Notes: generated by a model not told the origin, from the letters alone. 64,000 nucleotides of DNA from an uncultured Eubacterium sp. (GCA_900543485.1 UQRM01000001.1:62001-126000), one strand, 5' to 3'; counted from the first letter of the stretch, positions 1-7,946 are shown. Made by a program: numbers and translations.

Positions 1-164
1 ATATTTCCCTCTGTCAACCGGATCCCGGTCGTTTCCATCAGACTGTTGAGGAACAACGTCATACAGCAGCTTATGACAAATGCCATCAGGAGGAAAAAGG
101 ACAGGTACCTCCTGATCCCCAGCAGCACCCGTTCTTTCCTGCCGGCTCTCTTCATATCACTCAT
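1..164 (-). CDS. sensor histidine kinase, N-terminus only (partial)
   Basis: The first 54 codons are visible; the rest lies beyond the window edge. The start ATG (162-164) overlaps the end of the response regulator gene by 8 nt, the usual coupling of a response regulator with its kinase. The visible protein has a short basic N-terminus followed by a hydrophobic segment at about residues 19-43 (LSFFLLMAFVISCCMTLFLN), which fits the first membrane helix of a two-transmembrane sensor kinase. No kinase motif lies inside the window, so the call rests on gene order and the membrane segment. Confidence 0.7.
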   Translation of the reverse strand, partial: MSDMKRAGRKERVLLGIRRYLSFFLLMAFVISCCMTLFLNSLMETTGIRLTEGN

Positions 165-837
165 CTTTCAGCACCGCCTTATATCCCAGCCCGTGTACCG
201 TGATTATCTCAAAATCGTCACATCCCGAAAATTTGTCCCTCAGCTTAGTCATATACACATCTACCACTCTCGGCCCTGATGAGGAATCGCTGTCCCAGAA
301 TTCGTCCATCAGACGTGCCCTGGTAAATGTTTTCTTGGGATATGAAAGCAGCTTGTACAGGATGTTGAATTCTCTCACTGTCAGCGGTACTTCCCCGCCG
401 TTCAGATACGCTGTATGTTCTTCCACGTCCATAATGAGGTTTCCCACCGCCAGCTTCTTATCGGCTGCTATCCTGGCCCGGCGGAGCAGCGCTTCTATCC
501 TCAGCAGCATCTCATCGAGAAAGATGGGCTTGACCATGTAATCATCTATTCCCGCCTTGTAGCCTCGCTGCTTTGCAGCAAAATCATCTCTTGCTGTCAT
601 GAACAGGATAGGTATTTCCTGATTCAGCTTCCGTACCGTCTCCGCAAATTCGAATCCGTCTATTCCCGGCATCATGATATCGGAGATTATCAGATCGAAT
701 ACCATCCCACCATACATGGCGTCGTATCCCTCCTCCGCCCGCAGGCAGCCTACTGCTTCATATCCGTTCTGCTCCAGAAAGGAGCAGACAGTCTTGTTGA
801 GTTCCCGGTCATCCTCCACCACCAGTATCTTGAACAT
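157..837 (-). CDS. OmpR/PhoB-family response regulator
   Basis: A 226-residue cytoplasmic transcription regulator. The receiver domain (about 1-118) has the acidic pocket D9/D10, the phosphoacceptor D53 in the context ISDIMMPG, T81 and K103. The C-terminal winged helix (about 128-224) shows the OmpR pattern, with LTVREFNILYKLL and the end HGLGYKAVLKDE. It is the first gene of a pair with the histidine kinase that starts at 164. A GAGGAGG ribosome site precedes the ATG. The stimulus and target genes cannot be inferred from this sequence. Confidence 0.95.
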   Translation of the reverse strand: MFKILVVEDDRELNKTVCSFLEQNGYEAVGCLRAEEGYDAMYGGMVFDLIISDIMMPGIDGFEFAETVRKLNQEIPILFMTARDDFAAKQRGYKAGIDDYMVKPIFLDEMLLRIEALLRRARIAADKKLAVGNLIMDVEEHTAYLNGGEVPLTVREFNILYKLLSYPKKTFTRARLMDEFWDSDSSSGPRVVDVYMTKLRDKFSGCDDFEIITVHGLGYKAVLKDE

Positions 838-869
838 CCTCAGCGCCTCCTCACATTTTTCTTGATTTT

Positions 870-878
870 ATCTTATCA
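870..878 (-). promoter_or_regulatory. extended -10 promoter of the two-component operon
   Basis: On the minus strand the sequence reads TGATAAGAT, an extended -10 element (TG, one base, TAAGAT), about 33 nt upstream of the response regulator ATG. No clear -35 is visible. Confidence 0.45.
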
Positions 879-1041
879 TAGAATTGTTAAAATTTTGTTT
901 GAATTTCGATCTTAGGCGCTACTTTCATCAATGCTCTGCCACACCCTTGAATTTTCTGCCGCGCTGTCCTAAGCAGCGGAAAAGAACCGATACCCCGCAG
1001 GATACCGGCTCGAGCCGATATATCCAAAACCAGAAGGCGCC

Positions 1042-1335
1042 TCATTTACCTCCGCCATGATCAGCGCCGCCGGCCGTATGTCCATGCCTTTCCCCGGCCC
1101 GGCTCCTGCGTTGATCTTCTTCGCGTTCCAGCCGCCACCTTGCCTCCTCCACTGACTCGCCTTCCTTTGTCAGGAACTGACATACGAACTTGTCAGCAAC
1201 CTTATTGAAGCCGTTTACTGTCCCCTTTTCGATCTTTTTATATCCTCCGACCACTCCGTCTTCTATCTTCTTATATCCTTCAACAACACCTTCCGCGATT
1301 TTTTCGTTTGCTTTAACCAGCTTCGATTTAGCCAT
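1042..1335 (-). CDS. small protein with tandem 11-residue repeats, function unknown
   Basis: A 97-residue charged protein starting at an ATG with a nearby AAGGAGG. Residues about 12-44 hold three imperfect 11-residue units (EGVVEGYKKIE, DGVVGGYKKIE, KGTVNGFNKVA), typical of an amphipathic helix. Similar small proteins are common and uncharacterised in Clostridia. The C-terminal 25 residues change character to Arg/Gly/His-rich, which may be real or may reflect a frameshift or drift of the end. It is encoded downstream of the membrane protein at 1373-1744 and probably shares its transcript. Confidence 0.65.
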   Translation of the reverse strand: MAKSKLVKANEKIAEGVVEGYKKIEDGVVGGYKKIEKGTVNGFNKVADKFVCQFLTKEGESVEEARWRLEREEDQRRSRAGERHGHTAGGADHGGGK

Positions 1336-1372
1336 TGTGATTCCTCCTTATCGTAAATTTGCCACTCCACTT

Positions 1373-1744
1373 TTACTGTTCCAGTCCTTTTATCCTTGGG
1401 ATCAGACAGAGCAATATCACGATCCCAAATATCCCTACCAATATCCCCGGTATCATCATTCCCCATACCATGGACATGCACATGCCGACTCCGAAAGCCA
1501 GCGCTCCCACTACACCGATGAGCATCGTGATCACCGCCCTGCCGTTCAATTTGACTGCCGGCTTTCCTTCCATCTTTCGTCGCACCAGCAGCATCGCCAG
1601 TAACACGACTATCCCGACAGCCGCAATGATCACTCCCTGGGTAAACGCGCCCCATTCCGGCAGCAAACACATGCACATGCCTATGGCAAACAGGATGCCT
1701 CCTACTGTCCCCAGTACCATCGATACAAAATTCTTCTTTTTCAT
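1373..1744 (-). CDS. small four-helix membrane protein, function unknown
   Basis: A 123-residue, very hydrophobic protein. The start at 1744 (MKKKNFVSMVLGTVGGI) is chosen because AAGGAGG lies just upstream; an in-frame ATG at 1921 has no ribosome site. Two related halves can be seen, each with a Gly-rich helix followed by a GMCM motif (GGILFAIGMCMCLLPEW and GALAFGVGMCMSMVWG), suggesting internal duplication with two helices each. Related short proteins occur widely in Clostridia without known function. Confidence 0.75.
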   Translation of the reverse strand: MKKKNFVSMVLGTVGGILFAIGMCMCLLPEWGAFTQGVIIAAVGIVVLLAMLLVRRKMEGKPAVKLNGRAVITMLIGVVGALAFGVGMCMSMVWGMMIPGILVGIFGIVILLCLIPRIKGLEQ

Positions 1745-1989
1745 CTCAACACGCCTCCTTGTATTTTTCCTTTTCTCTCTGGCGATCATCCTCTCGACCG
1801 CGCCTTTTCGCTTCCGGCCATTGAATTGGGAACTGGTCAGTTCCCACATCCATTCGGTCGCTGATCCTTCCCTCGACAGTTTTCTTTCGATGATCTGATT
1901 GTAGTAAAGATGTGTTTTCAAAATGATTGGAAAATGTTTGGGAAATGTTAAAAAATGACTGAGCTTCTACTGTTTTTTACCTTTGTTTG

Positions 1990-1998
1990 TGATAAAAT
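1990..1998 (+). promoter_or_regulatory. extended -10 promoter for the PRPP synthetase gene
   Basis: TGATAAAAT (TG, one base, TAAAAT) lies about 76 nt before the start codon at 2075. A -35 is not obvious. This leaves a leader of roughly 70 nt in which I see no known riboswitch. Confidence 0.45.
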
Positions 1999-2074
1999 CA
2001 ATTATATAAATGGGAATATCTCTTGTAAATTCATCAACAACTTCTCGCAATTACCGAAAAGGGGACAACGAACT

Positions 2075-3196
2075 ATGACAACACCGGAAGAATTATTAAA
2101 CAGGACAAGCAACTTCGGAAGGATAGCCCTCGTAGCTACTGAGGGTGCTGTGGAAATGGCAAAGATGGTGGATGATTATCTGCGAAGCTGGACCGATGAC
2201 AGCTCCAGAACCTATCTCGTCAGCAGCCAATGTCCTCGCTTTTCCTCAGGAGACGCCAAGGGTATGATAAACGAGACTATCCGCGGCAGAGACATGTACA
2301 TTTTCGTAGATGTAGGCAACTACGGATGTACCTACGACCTGTTCGGCTACAAAAACCACATGTCGCCGGACGACCACTATCAGGATCTCAAACGACTTAT
2401 CCAGGCGGCAGGAGGAAAGGCTCATCGGATCTCCGTCATCATGCCTATCCTCTACGGCGGCCGTCAGCACAAACGCAACTTCAGGGAATCCCTCGACAGC
2501 GCATGCATGCTGCAGGAGCTTCATTCCATGGGAGTCACCAATCTGATAACCTTCGACGCCCACGCGCCAATGATCGAAAACGCAGTACCGCTGATGGGCT
2601 TTGACAACATCATCCCATACTATCAAATACTGAAAAAGCTCAAGAGGACTTTCAAAGATCTGGATTATTCCAAGGAAAGGTTCATGGTCATCAGCCCCGA
2701 CGAAGGCGCGATGCAGCGAAACATGTACTATTCCTCCGTCCTCGGCGTCGATATGGGAATGTTTTACAAAAGGCGCGACTATTCTGTCATGGTCAATGGC
2801 CACAATCCTATCGTAGCTCATGAATATCTGGGCGCGCCGGTGAATGGCAAGGATATCTTTATCACCGACGACATCATCTCCTCAGGAGAATCTATGCTTG
2901 ACATCGCTTACGAAATGAAGAAAAAAAATGCCAGAGATATCTACTGCTACGCCACTTACGGCCTGTTCACCAACGGCCTGGAAAAATTCGACAAGGCATA
3001 CGAGGACGGCGTCATCAAAGGTGTTCTGGGAACGAACCTTACCTACAGAAGTCCGGAGCTTTCCAAACGTCAGTGGTTCTATGAGGTGGATATCTCCAAA
3101 TATGTGTCCTACCTCGTAGCCGCCCTCAATGGAGACATCTCCATCAGCGATATCATCGACCCGAAGACGAAAATAGCGGCCCTGCTGAAGGAATAG
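2075..3196 (+). CDS. prs: ribose-phosphate pyrophosphokinase (divergent, long form)
   Basis: A 373-residue enzyme expected to make PRPP from ribose 5-phosphate and ATP for purine, pyrimidine and amino acid synthesis. The family signature is visible: an ATP/Mg region in the first half (SVIMPILYGGRQHKR), FDAH at about 200, and the PRPP-binding loop DIFITDDIISSGES near residue 290. It is about 55 residues longer than the standard bacterial enzyme (about 315), and its N-terminal and flexible-loop regions differ from it, so it belongs to a divergent clostridial branch. The start at 2075 follows AAAAGGGGA; upstream in-frame codons lack a ribosome site. Confidence 0.85.
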   Translation: MTTPEELLNRTSNFGRIALVATEGAVEMAKMVDDYLRSWTDDSSRTYLVSSQCPRFSSGDAKGMINETIRGRDMYIFVDVGNYGCTYDLFGYKNHMSPDDHYQDLKRLIQAAGGKAHRISVIMPILYGGRQHKRNFRESLDSACMLQELHSMGVTNLITFDAHAPMIENAVPLMGFDNIIPYYQILKKLKRTFKDLDYSKERFMVISPDEGAMQRNMYYSSVLGVDMGMFYKRRDYSVMVNGHNPIVAHEYLGAPVNGKDIFITDDIISSGESMLDIAYEMKKKNARDIYCYATYGLFTNGLEKFDKAYEDGVIKGVLGTNLTYRSPELSKRQWFYEVDISKYVSYLVAALNGDISISDIIDPKTKIAALLKE

Positions 3197-3254
3197 CGTT
3201 GATAGGCGTTGATAGGATCGAAATGCCGCTGACACTGCCGTTTCCAACGATTCT

Positions 3255-3600
3255 TAAAAAATGCGCCAATGTACAATGCACCAATGTACCGTGCTACAGC
3301 ATGGTCTTTGGTGCATCTTTTTTTACAGCGGCTGTCTGCCTTACGGCCCGGCGACCTGGCATTTTGTGGCGGCCTGTTTTGCGGTCCTGCGGCCTGACAT
3401 TTATACTGCATTCAGCTATTCCAGCCATTTCCCGTATAAGGATTTGCCCTTCATTACCTCAAAATGCCGCCGTTTTTATACGGTTCTTCTCATCGATGGC
3501 CAAATCAAGTATAAAAATCGCTAAAAATCCGGCTTCATTTTATACGGGAAATGGGTACAATCATTCGAAAGAGTATAAGAGTTCATGGAAATTTATAGAA
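3255..3600. repeat. intergenic island A: alternating GTATAA/TTATAC word array
   Basis: This gene-free stretch (3197-3727) holds six copies of one 6-base word in strictly alternating orientation: TTATAC at 3401, 3476 and 3540 and GTATAA at 3434, 3509 and 3573. Successive start-to-start distances are 33, 42, 33, 31 and 33 nt. Two copies sit inside a perfect 15-base inverted repeat (3425-3439 and 3540-3554, CCATTTCCCGTATAA and its complement). The left part (3262-3316) has a small cluster of TGCACC/GGTGCA words like those of the island near 63.5 kb. Open frames through it look random. Function unknown. Confidence 0.6.
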
Positions 3601-3727
3601 ACTCATGTTTCGAAAAAGGATATGCATGTTTCCAAAGCCATAAGCTCGCATTTACGTGACAGAACCTCAGACTGTTCACCAGACATCCGCCTCCGTTATG
3701 ATACCAAGGCAGTATGGTAGTCATATT

Positions 3728-3763
3728 AAAAAACGGCAAACCCTTGTTTCCAAAGGCTTGCCG
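3728..3763 (-). terminator. rho-independent terminator after tRNA-Arg
   Basis: On the minus strand CGGCAAGCCTTTG and CAAGGGTTTGCCG form a 13-bp stem (with G-U pairs) around a GAAA loop, followed by six T. It begins 10 nt after the tRNA 3' end. Confidence 0.85.
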
Positions 3764-3772
3764 CTTACTCTA

Positions 3773-3849
3773 TGGCGTCCCTGAGAGGATTCGAACCTCC
3801 GACACCCGCTTTAGGAGAGCGGTGCTCTATCCAGCTGAGCTACAGAGAC
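3773..3849 (-). tRNA. tRNA-Arg (anticodon CCT)
   Basis: A 77-nt cloverleaf including an encoded CCA end. The acceptor stem pairs GTCTCTG with CAGGGAC, the anticodon stem CCGCT pairs with AGCGG around loop CTCCTAA (anticodon CCT, reading AGG), and the T arm contains GGTTCGAATCC. AGG codons are common in the neighbouring genes, so this tRNA should be in regular use. Confidence 0.97.
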
Positions 3850-3960
3850 ATCTCGTATATTATAACCGATTTTCATCGTCACTGCAAACTGATTTTTACA
3901 ATTATCTCAGCTTTCCTCTCCTTTTTGTCCGGGAACCCTTCCCTGCGGCTCTTTCCACCA

Positions 3961-4620
3961 TCAAAACCCGTACCAGGATGTTATCTCATCGATATCCGCC
4001 CTTTCACTGATGACACCATTGGCCGGGAATTCCGGATCGGCATATCCGATTGCGATACCTGAAACGAAGCGTTTATCCTCCGGTATGCGAAGTATTTCCC
4101 GCAGACCTGTCTGATACATGATGGCCTGATCTTCGACGCACGTTCCCAATCCGTGCTCCATAGCCGCAAGGCATATGTTCTGGGCGACACACCCAACATC
4201 GAACCTGCAGGTACTTTCATCCAGACTGGCATCCATCATGAGGATGATCGCTGCCGGCGCGTCGAAGAATCTGAAGCCACGCCCCATCCACCAGTGACGT
4301 TTTTCCTTGTCTCCCCGCTCTATGTCCATAGCGCCAAAAAGCTGCTTTGCCACGTCCACCTGCCTTTTCCTGTAAACTCCCTCGAAAGGGATATCCGGAA
4401 AATCCTCGGCTTCACCTCTTTCGAAGCGGGCCATATTGTCGGCTGCGACTTTTTTCATCACGTCGCCGGTCATCACCGCGAATTCCCACGGCTGGGTGTT
4501 ATTGGCGGAGACAGCCCGGGTCGCCGTCCTGAGAATATCCTCGATGATTTCCTTCGATACCGGCCTGTCGAGAAATCCTCTGACGGATCTTCTCGTCAAA
4601 ATAGCCTGTTTCAACTCCAT
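3961..4620 (-). CDS. nitroreductase-family flavoprotein
   Basis: A 219-residue FMN-dependent NAD(P)H oxidoreductase of the nitroreductase fold. Recognisable parts are the N-terminal RRSVRGF motif that binds the FMN phosphate, the NTQPWEF segment at about residue 42, and a C-terminal GIAIGYAD segment, as usual near the end of the family. Length is typical. GGAGGTG precedes the ATG. The natural substrate cannot be told; such enzymes reduce quinones, nitro compounds or flavins. Confidence 0.9.
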   Translation of the reverse strand: MELKQAILTRRSVRGFLDRPVSKEIIEDILRTATRAVSANNTQPWEFAVMTGDVMKKVAADNMARFERGEAEDFPDIPFEGVYRKRQVDVAKQLFGAMDIERGDKEKRHWWMGRGFRFFDAPAAIILMMDASLDESTCRFDVGCVAQNICLAAMEHGLGTCVEDQAIMYQTGLREILRIPEDKRFVSGIAIGYADPEFPANGVISERADIDEITSWYGF

Positions 4621-4729
4621 GTGCGCACCTCCATTGCGATTTTGTCTTCATTATATAAACTGCGGCAGAAGGTGTCAAACCTTTCACAGCGCATTCCTAT
4701 TTGCCAGCATCTGCCTGCTCGGGAAGTGG

Positions 4730-4990
4730 TCTCATCAAGATTATCGCCAGATGTACTTCAACTTTGCAGTCACGACATTTTAGGGATATTCCAGGGTGTT
4801 TTTTCTCTGAGATTATCGCGAAATGGAATAGAGAAAGACTTCAGGATAGTTTTCACCCCAAATCCACCTTAAAATTATCCTGAGTGCAGCTGAAAAGCTG
4901 TTTCGCGATATTTCACCTCAAAATATTTCCGAAAATCCGGTTAAAATGTCACTGAAGCCCACAAAAATCCTGTTCTGCGATAATCCTTCC
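4730..4990. repeat. intergenic island B: ATTATCGC/GCGATAAT word array
   Basis: The gene-free stretch 4621-5143 carries a word array similar to island A but with a different word. ATTATCGC is at 4740 and 4812 and ATTATCCT at 4874; the opposite orientation is GCGATATT at 4905 and GCGATAAT at 4977, with degenerate members GGGATATT at 4783 and AGGATAGT at 4843. Orientation alternates except at the end, with spacings of 43, 29, 31, 31, 31 and 72 nt. No open frame or terminator is convincing here. Function unknown. Confidence 0.5.
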
Positions 4991-5105
4991 GTCTTGCCTC
5001 CCTCAGGGAAAGCGGCCGGCTCACGCCATTTGACTATTTTAGTCCAAAATGTTTTTTTGATGTACTTTTTCACCAAATCTATATACAAAATATAGTGTTT
5101 AGGTG

Positions 5106-5111
5106 TATAAT
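5106..5111 (+). promoter_or_regulatory. -10 element (TATAAT) for the NrdD-tail-like gene
   Basis: A consensus TATAAT preceded by GTG lies 32 nt upstream of the start codon at 5144. The -35 region is AT-rich with no good match. Confidence 0.5.
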
Positions 5112-5143
5112 CATCCCCAGATGATGTTATAGGAGGTATTGAT

Positions 5144-5437
5144 ATGTCTGTAAAAATAACCGGAAACGCAAGCCCGCAGGAAGCTCAGGCTTATGTGGAT
5201 TATCTCGAAGAAAAGTACAACAGGAAGCTCGACGCGCTGGATGTGCAGATCGACGGCGACTATGCTGATTTGAACTATACATTTTCCCACGTTCCTTTCG
5301 AAAGAATAAGAAGGATAACCGGATATCTGGTAGGGACTATGGATCACTGGAACGATGCCAAGGCTGCCGAGGAAGCTGACCGTGTCAAGCATTCCCTGGA
5401 AGGAGCCCGCATCGACGAGCTGGAAAAGATATCGTAA
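5144..5437 (+). CDS. small protein resembling the C-terminal tail of anaerobic ribonucleotide reductase
   Basis: A 97-residue protein. Its second half (RRITGYLVGTMDHWNDAK, then RVKHS) matches the order of conserved residues at the extreme C-terminus of NrdD (R-x-x-GYL, F/W-N-x-K, E, R-V-x-H). The zinc-binding cysteines of NrdD are absent, and so is the whole catalytic barrel, so it cannot be a reductase by itself. It may bind a partner or be a regulatory paralogue. AGGAGG precedes the ATG, and the following transporter starts 13 nt after its stop, so they are probably cotranscribed. Confidence 0.7.
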   Translation: MSVKITGNASPQEAQAYVDYLEEKYNRKLDALDVQIDGDYADLNYTFSHVPFERIRRITGYLVGTMDHWNDAKAAEEADRVKHSLEGARIDELEKIS

Positions 5438-5450
5438 CGAGGTGACACCG

Positions 5451-6332
5451 ATGGCTTCTCTCAACGAAGCACCAAGCAGGCAAAAAGGCGCGGTACTGAT
5501 GTGTCTGTCTGCATTTCTGTTTTCAGCGATGCAGATACCTATCAATATGTCGGGGACATCTATCCCCATCATGGAGCAGGTATTTTTCAGAAACATCGTG
5601 ACCCTTTTTCTCAGCTTCATATTGATAAAAAGAGCGGGCGGCTCACTCTTTGGGACAAAGAAGAACCAGCCCCTTCTTTTTGTGCGCTCTCTTTTCGGGT
5701 TTCTGGGGCTCATAACTCAGTTCTATGCGGTAGCTCATGCTCATCAGGGAGACGTCTCCACGCTGATGAAACTGTCGCCATTTATGATAACTCTCTGGGC
5801 GGCGATTTTTCTCAAGGAAAAGATAGAGAAAATACAGATCCCGGCCCTCCTTGTGGCTTTTGTCGGCGCAGCTTTTGTGGCCAACCCGGCTTTCAATTCC
5901 AATTTATTCCCGCTGTTCATGGCATTTCTCTGCGCCTTCTTTTCCAGCGTCTCTTACACGCTGCTGGCCTATTTCAAGAATAAGGTGGACGGCATGACCA
6001 TAATAATGCACTTCTCCACATTCTGTGTACTGGCGTGCATCCCTTTCATGATTTATGACTTCGTCATGCCTGATTGGAAAGAGCTGCTGCTTCTGATCCT
6101 CATCGGTGTATTCGGCGGCTTCGGCCAGATAGCCCTCACCTATTCCTACCGCATGGCTCCTGCGGCGGAAATCAGCATCTATAACTATTCCGGCATCGTG
6201 TTCTCCATCATCCTCGGATACGTGTTCCTGGGGGAGGTGCTGGACATCACTTCCATGATCGGCTGCGGTCTCGTTATCATTGCCGCCATCATAACCTATA
6301 TTTTCTCCGGGAAGAAGTCCAACGCCCAATAA
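5451..6332 (+). CDS. EamA/DMT-family transporter
   Basis: A 293-residue membrane protein with about ten hydrophobic helices arranged as two EamA repeats. The end of the first repeat shows LKEKIEKIQIPALLVAFVGA and the end of the second shows FLGEVLDITSMIGCGLVI, the usual family signature. The start at 5451 follows GAGGTG; an upstream in-frame ATG lies inside the preceding gene. The substrate is unknown; relatives move metabolites or amino acids. It follows the small NrdD-tail-like gene in one probable operon. Confidence 0.9.
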   Translation: MASLNEAPSRQKGAVLMCLSAFLFSAMQIPINMSGTSIPIMEQVFFRNIVTLFLSFILIKRAGGSLFGTKKNQPLLFVRSLFGFLGLITQFYAVAHAHQGDVSTLMKLSPFMITLWAAIFLKEKIEKIQIPALLVAFVGAAFVANPAFNSNLFPLFMAFLCAFFSSVSYTLLAYFKNKVDGMTIIMHFSTFCVLACIPFMIYDFVMPDWKELLLLILIGVFGGFGQIALTYSYRMAPAAEISIYNYSGIVFSIILGYVFLGEVLDITSMIGCGLVIIAAIITYIFSGKKSNAQ

Positions 6333-6379
6333 GCCTGTGATCATCAACGTTCTGCGCCTTGTGCTGTAGTCTGGTGATG

Positions 6380-6388
6380 TGGTATAAT
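6380..6388 (+). promoter_or_regulatory. extended -10 promoter of purB
   Basis: TGGTATAAT within GATGTGGTATAATAAC. The same extended -10 form appears upstream of gyrB, the transposase, the nucleotidyltransferase and yybS in this window. It lies 48 nt before the purB start codon. Confidence 0.7.
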
Positions 6389-6435
6389 AACTGTTATGAT
6401 CGATACGACACACATCATGGATAAGGAGCGTGATT

Positions 6436-7872
6436 ATGGATAATACAAAGAGTTATACCAGTTCATTGTCTGAAAGATATCCCAGCAAGGAAATGAAATA
6501 CCTCTTTTCACCTGAAAAGAAGTTCAGGACATGGCGAAGGCTGTGGATAGCCCTGGCCGAATCGGAACAGGAGCTGGGTCTTCCCATAACAGATCAGCAG
6601 ATAGCAGAGCTGAAGGCAGCGGCAAATGACATAAATTACGACGTAGCGAAAGAAAGAGAAAAAGAAGTTCGCCACGATGTCATGTCTCACGTTTACGCTT
6701 ACGGACTGCAGTGCCCCAGCGCCAAAGGCATAATACACCTGGGAGCGACCTCCTGCTACGTAGGAGACAATACGGATCTGATAATCATGACAGAAGGTCT
6801 GAGGCTCATCAGAAGAAAACTGATAAACGTCATTGCCAATCTGGCGGATTTCGCTGATAAATATAAGGCCCTGCCGACTCTGGGCTTCACCCATTTCCAG
6901 CCGGCTCAACCTACCACCGTAGGAAAACGGGCCACCCTGTGGATACAGGATCTCCTGATGGATCTGGAAGATCTGGACTATATGCTCAGCACCATGAAAT
7001 TACTGGGATCCAAGGGGACCACCGGTACGCAGGCCAGTTTTCTCGAGCTGTTCGACGGCGATATAGAGAAAGTCCGAAAGCTGGATTCTCTCATCGCGGA
7101 AAAGATGGGCTTTGAGAGCTGTTATGCTGTCTCCGGTCAGACCTACTCCAGAAAGGTGGATACCCGGGTACTAAACATCCTTTCAGGCATCGCCCAGAGC
7201 GCGCACAAATTCAGCAATGATATAAGGCTGCTGCAGCATCTGAAAGAAATCGAAGAACCTTTCGAAAAAAATCAGATAGGCTCCTCTGCTATGGCATACA
7301 AACGCAACCCTATGCGCTCGGAGCGTATCGCGGCTCTTTCCAATTTCGTGATATCGGGCGTGATGAACCCGGCTATCACCGCATCCACCCAGTGGTTCGA
7401 GAGGACCCTTGACGACTCGGCCAACAAGAGACTCAGCGTTTCCGAAAGCTTCCTGGCCACCGACGGTATCCTGGAGCTTTACATGAACATCACATCGGGT
7501 CTGGTAGTATATCCTAAGGTCATAAACTCAAGACTCATGAGTGAACTTCCTTTCATGGCCACAGAGAACATCATGATGGATGCCGTGAAAGCAGGCGGCG
7601 ACAGACAGGTGCTCCACGAAAAGATAAGACAGCATTCCATGGCGGCAGGTAAGCGCGTCAAAGAAGAAGGCGCCGACAACGATCTGCTGGACAGGATCGC
7701 TTCCGATCCGGATTTCAATATGACCAAAGAGCAGCTGCTGGCGTTGATGAAGCCGGAGAACTTCACCGGCTGCGCCGAGAGTCAGACAGAAGCGTTCCTG
7801 GAAACCATGGTCAGACCCGTTATCGACGCAAACAGAGACGCTCTGGGAATGCACGCCGATATAAACGTCTGA
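6436..7872 (+). CDS. purB: adenylosuccinate lyase
   Basis: A 478-residue enzyme of the fumarase/aspartase superfamily that catalyses two steps of purine synthesis: release of fumarate from SAICAR and from adenylosuccinate. The superfamily signature SSAMAYKRNPMRSE is at about residues 284-297, and the HxGAT-type motif IHLGATSCYVGDN is near residue 98. The start ATG at 6436 is 7 nt after AAGGAG; a GTG two codons earlier is less well placed. It is next to purA, which makes the substrate of its second reaction. Confidence 0.97.
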   Translation: MDNTKSYTSSLSERYPSKEMKYLFSPEKKFRTWRRLWIALAESEQELGLPITDQQIAELKAAANDINYDVAKEREKEVRHDVMSHVYAYGLQCPSAKGIIHLGATSCYVGDNTDLIIMTEGLRLIRRKLINVIANLADFADKYKALPTLGFTHFQPAQPTTVGKRATLWIQDLLMDLEDLDYMLSTMKLLGSKGTTGTQASFLELFDGDIEKVRKLDSLIAEKMGFESCYAVSGQTYSRKVDTRVLNILSGIAQSAHKFSNDIRLLQHLKEIEEPFEKNQIGSSAMAYKRNPMRSERIAALSNFVISGVMNPAITASTQWFERTLDDSANKRLSVSESFLATDGILELYMNITSGLVVYPKVINSRLMSELPFMATENIMMDAVKAGGDRQVLHEKIRQHSMAAGKRVKEEGADNDLLDRIASDPDFNMTKEQLLALMKPENFTGCAESQTEAFLETMVRPVIDANRDALGMHADINV

Positions 7873-7946
7873 TATGACTCCGGCCGCCGGCTAACCGGCT
7901 GTACGGCTGTACGGTCAACCTGCTGCTTTCCGGCAGTCATGCAATG

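Noticed and set aside
1745..1921. N-terminal extension of the small membrane protein from an ATG at 1921
   Set aside because: No ribosome site at 1921, while AAGGAGG is placed correctly before 1744; the extension is charged and unlike the family.
3427..3552. Noc binding site (ATTTCCCGGGAAAT) split into ATTTCCCG and CGGGAAAT
   Set aside because: The two halves are about 110 nt apart and belong to the 15-nt inverted repeat of island A; the other islands do not contain them.
3401..3578. CRISPR array
   Set aside because: The repeated word is only 6-8 nt and alternates in strand; there are no equal repeats of 23-40 nt and no cas genes.
3199..3720. 173-codon open frame on the plus strand across island A
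   Set aside because: It has no ribosome site, crosses the word array and the terminator flank, and its composition is not protein-like.
4153..4872. 239-codon frame on the plus strand
   Set aside because: It is the complement of the nitroreductase gene plus island B; no start signal or known motif.
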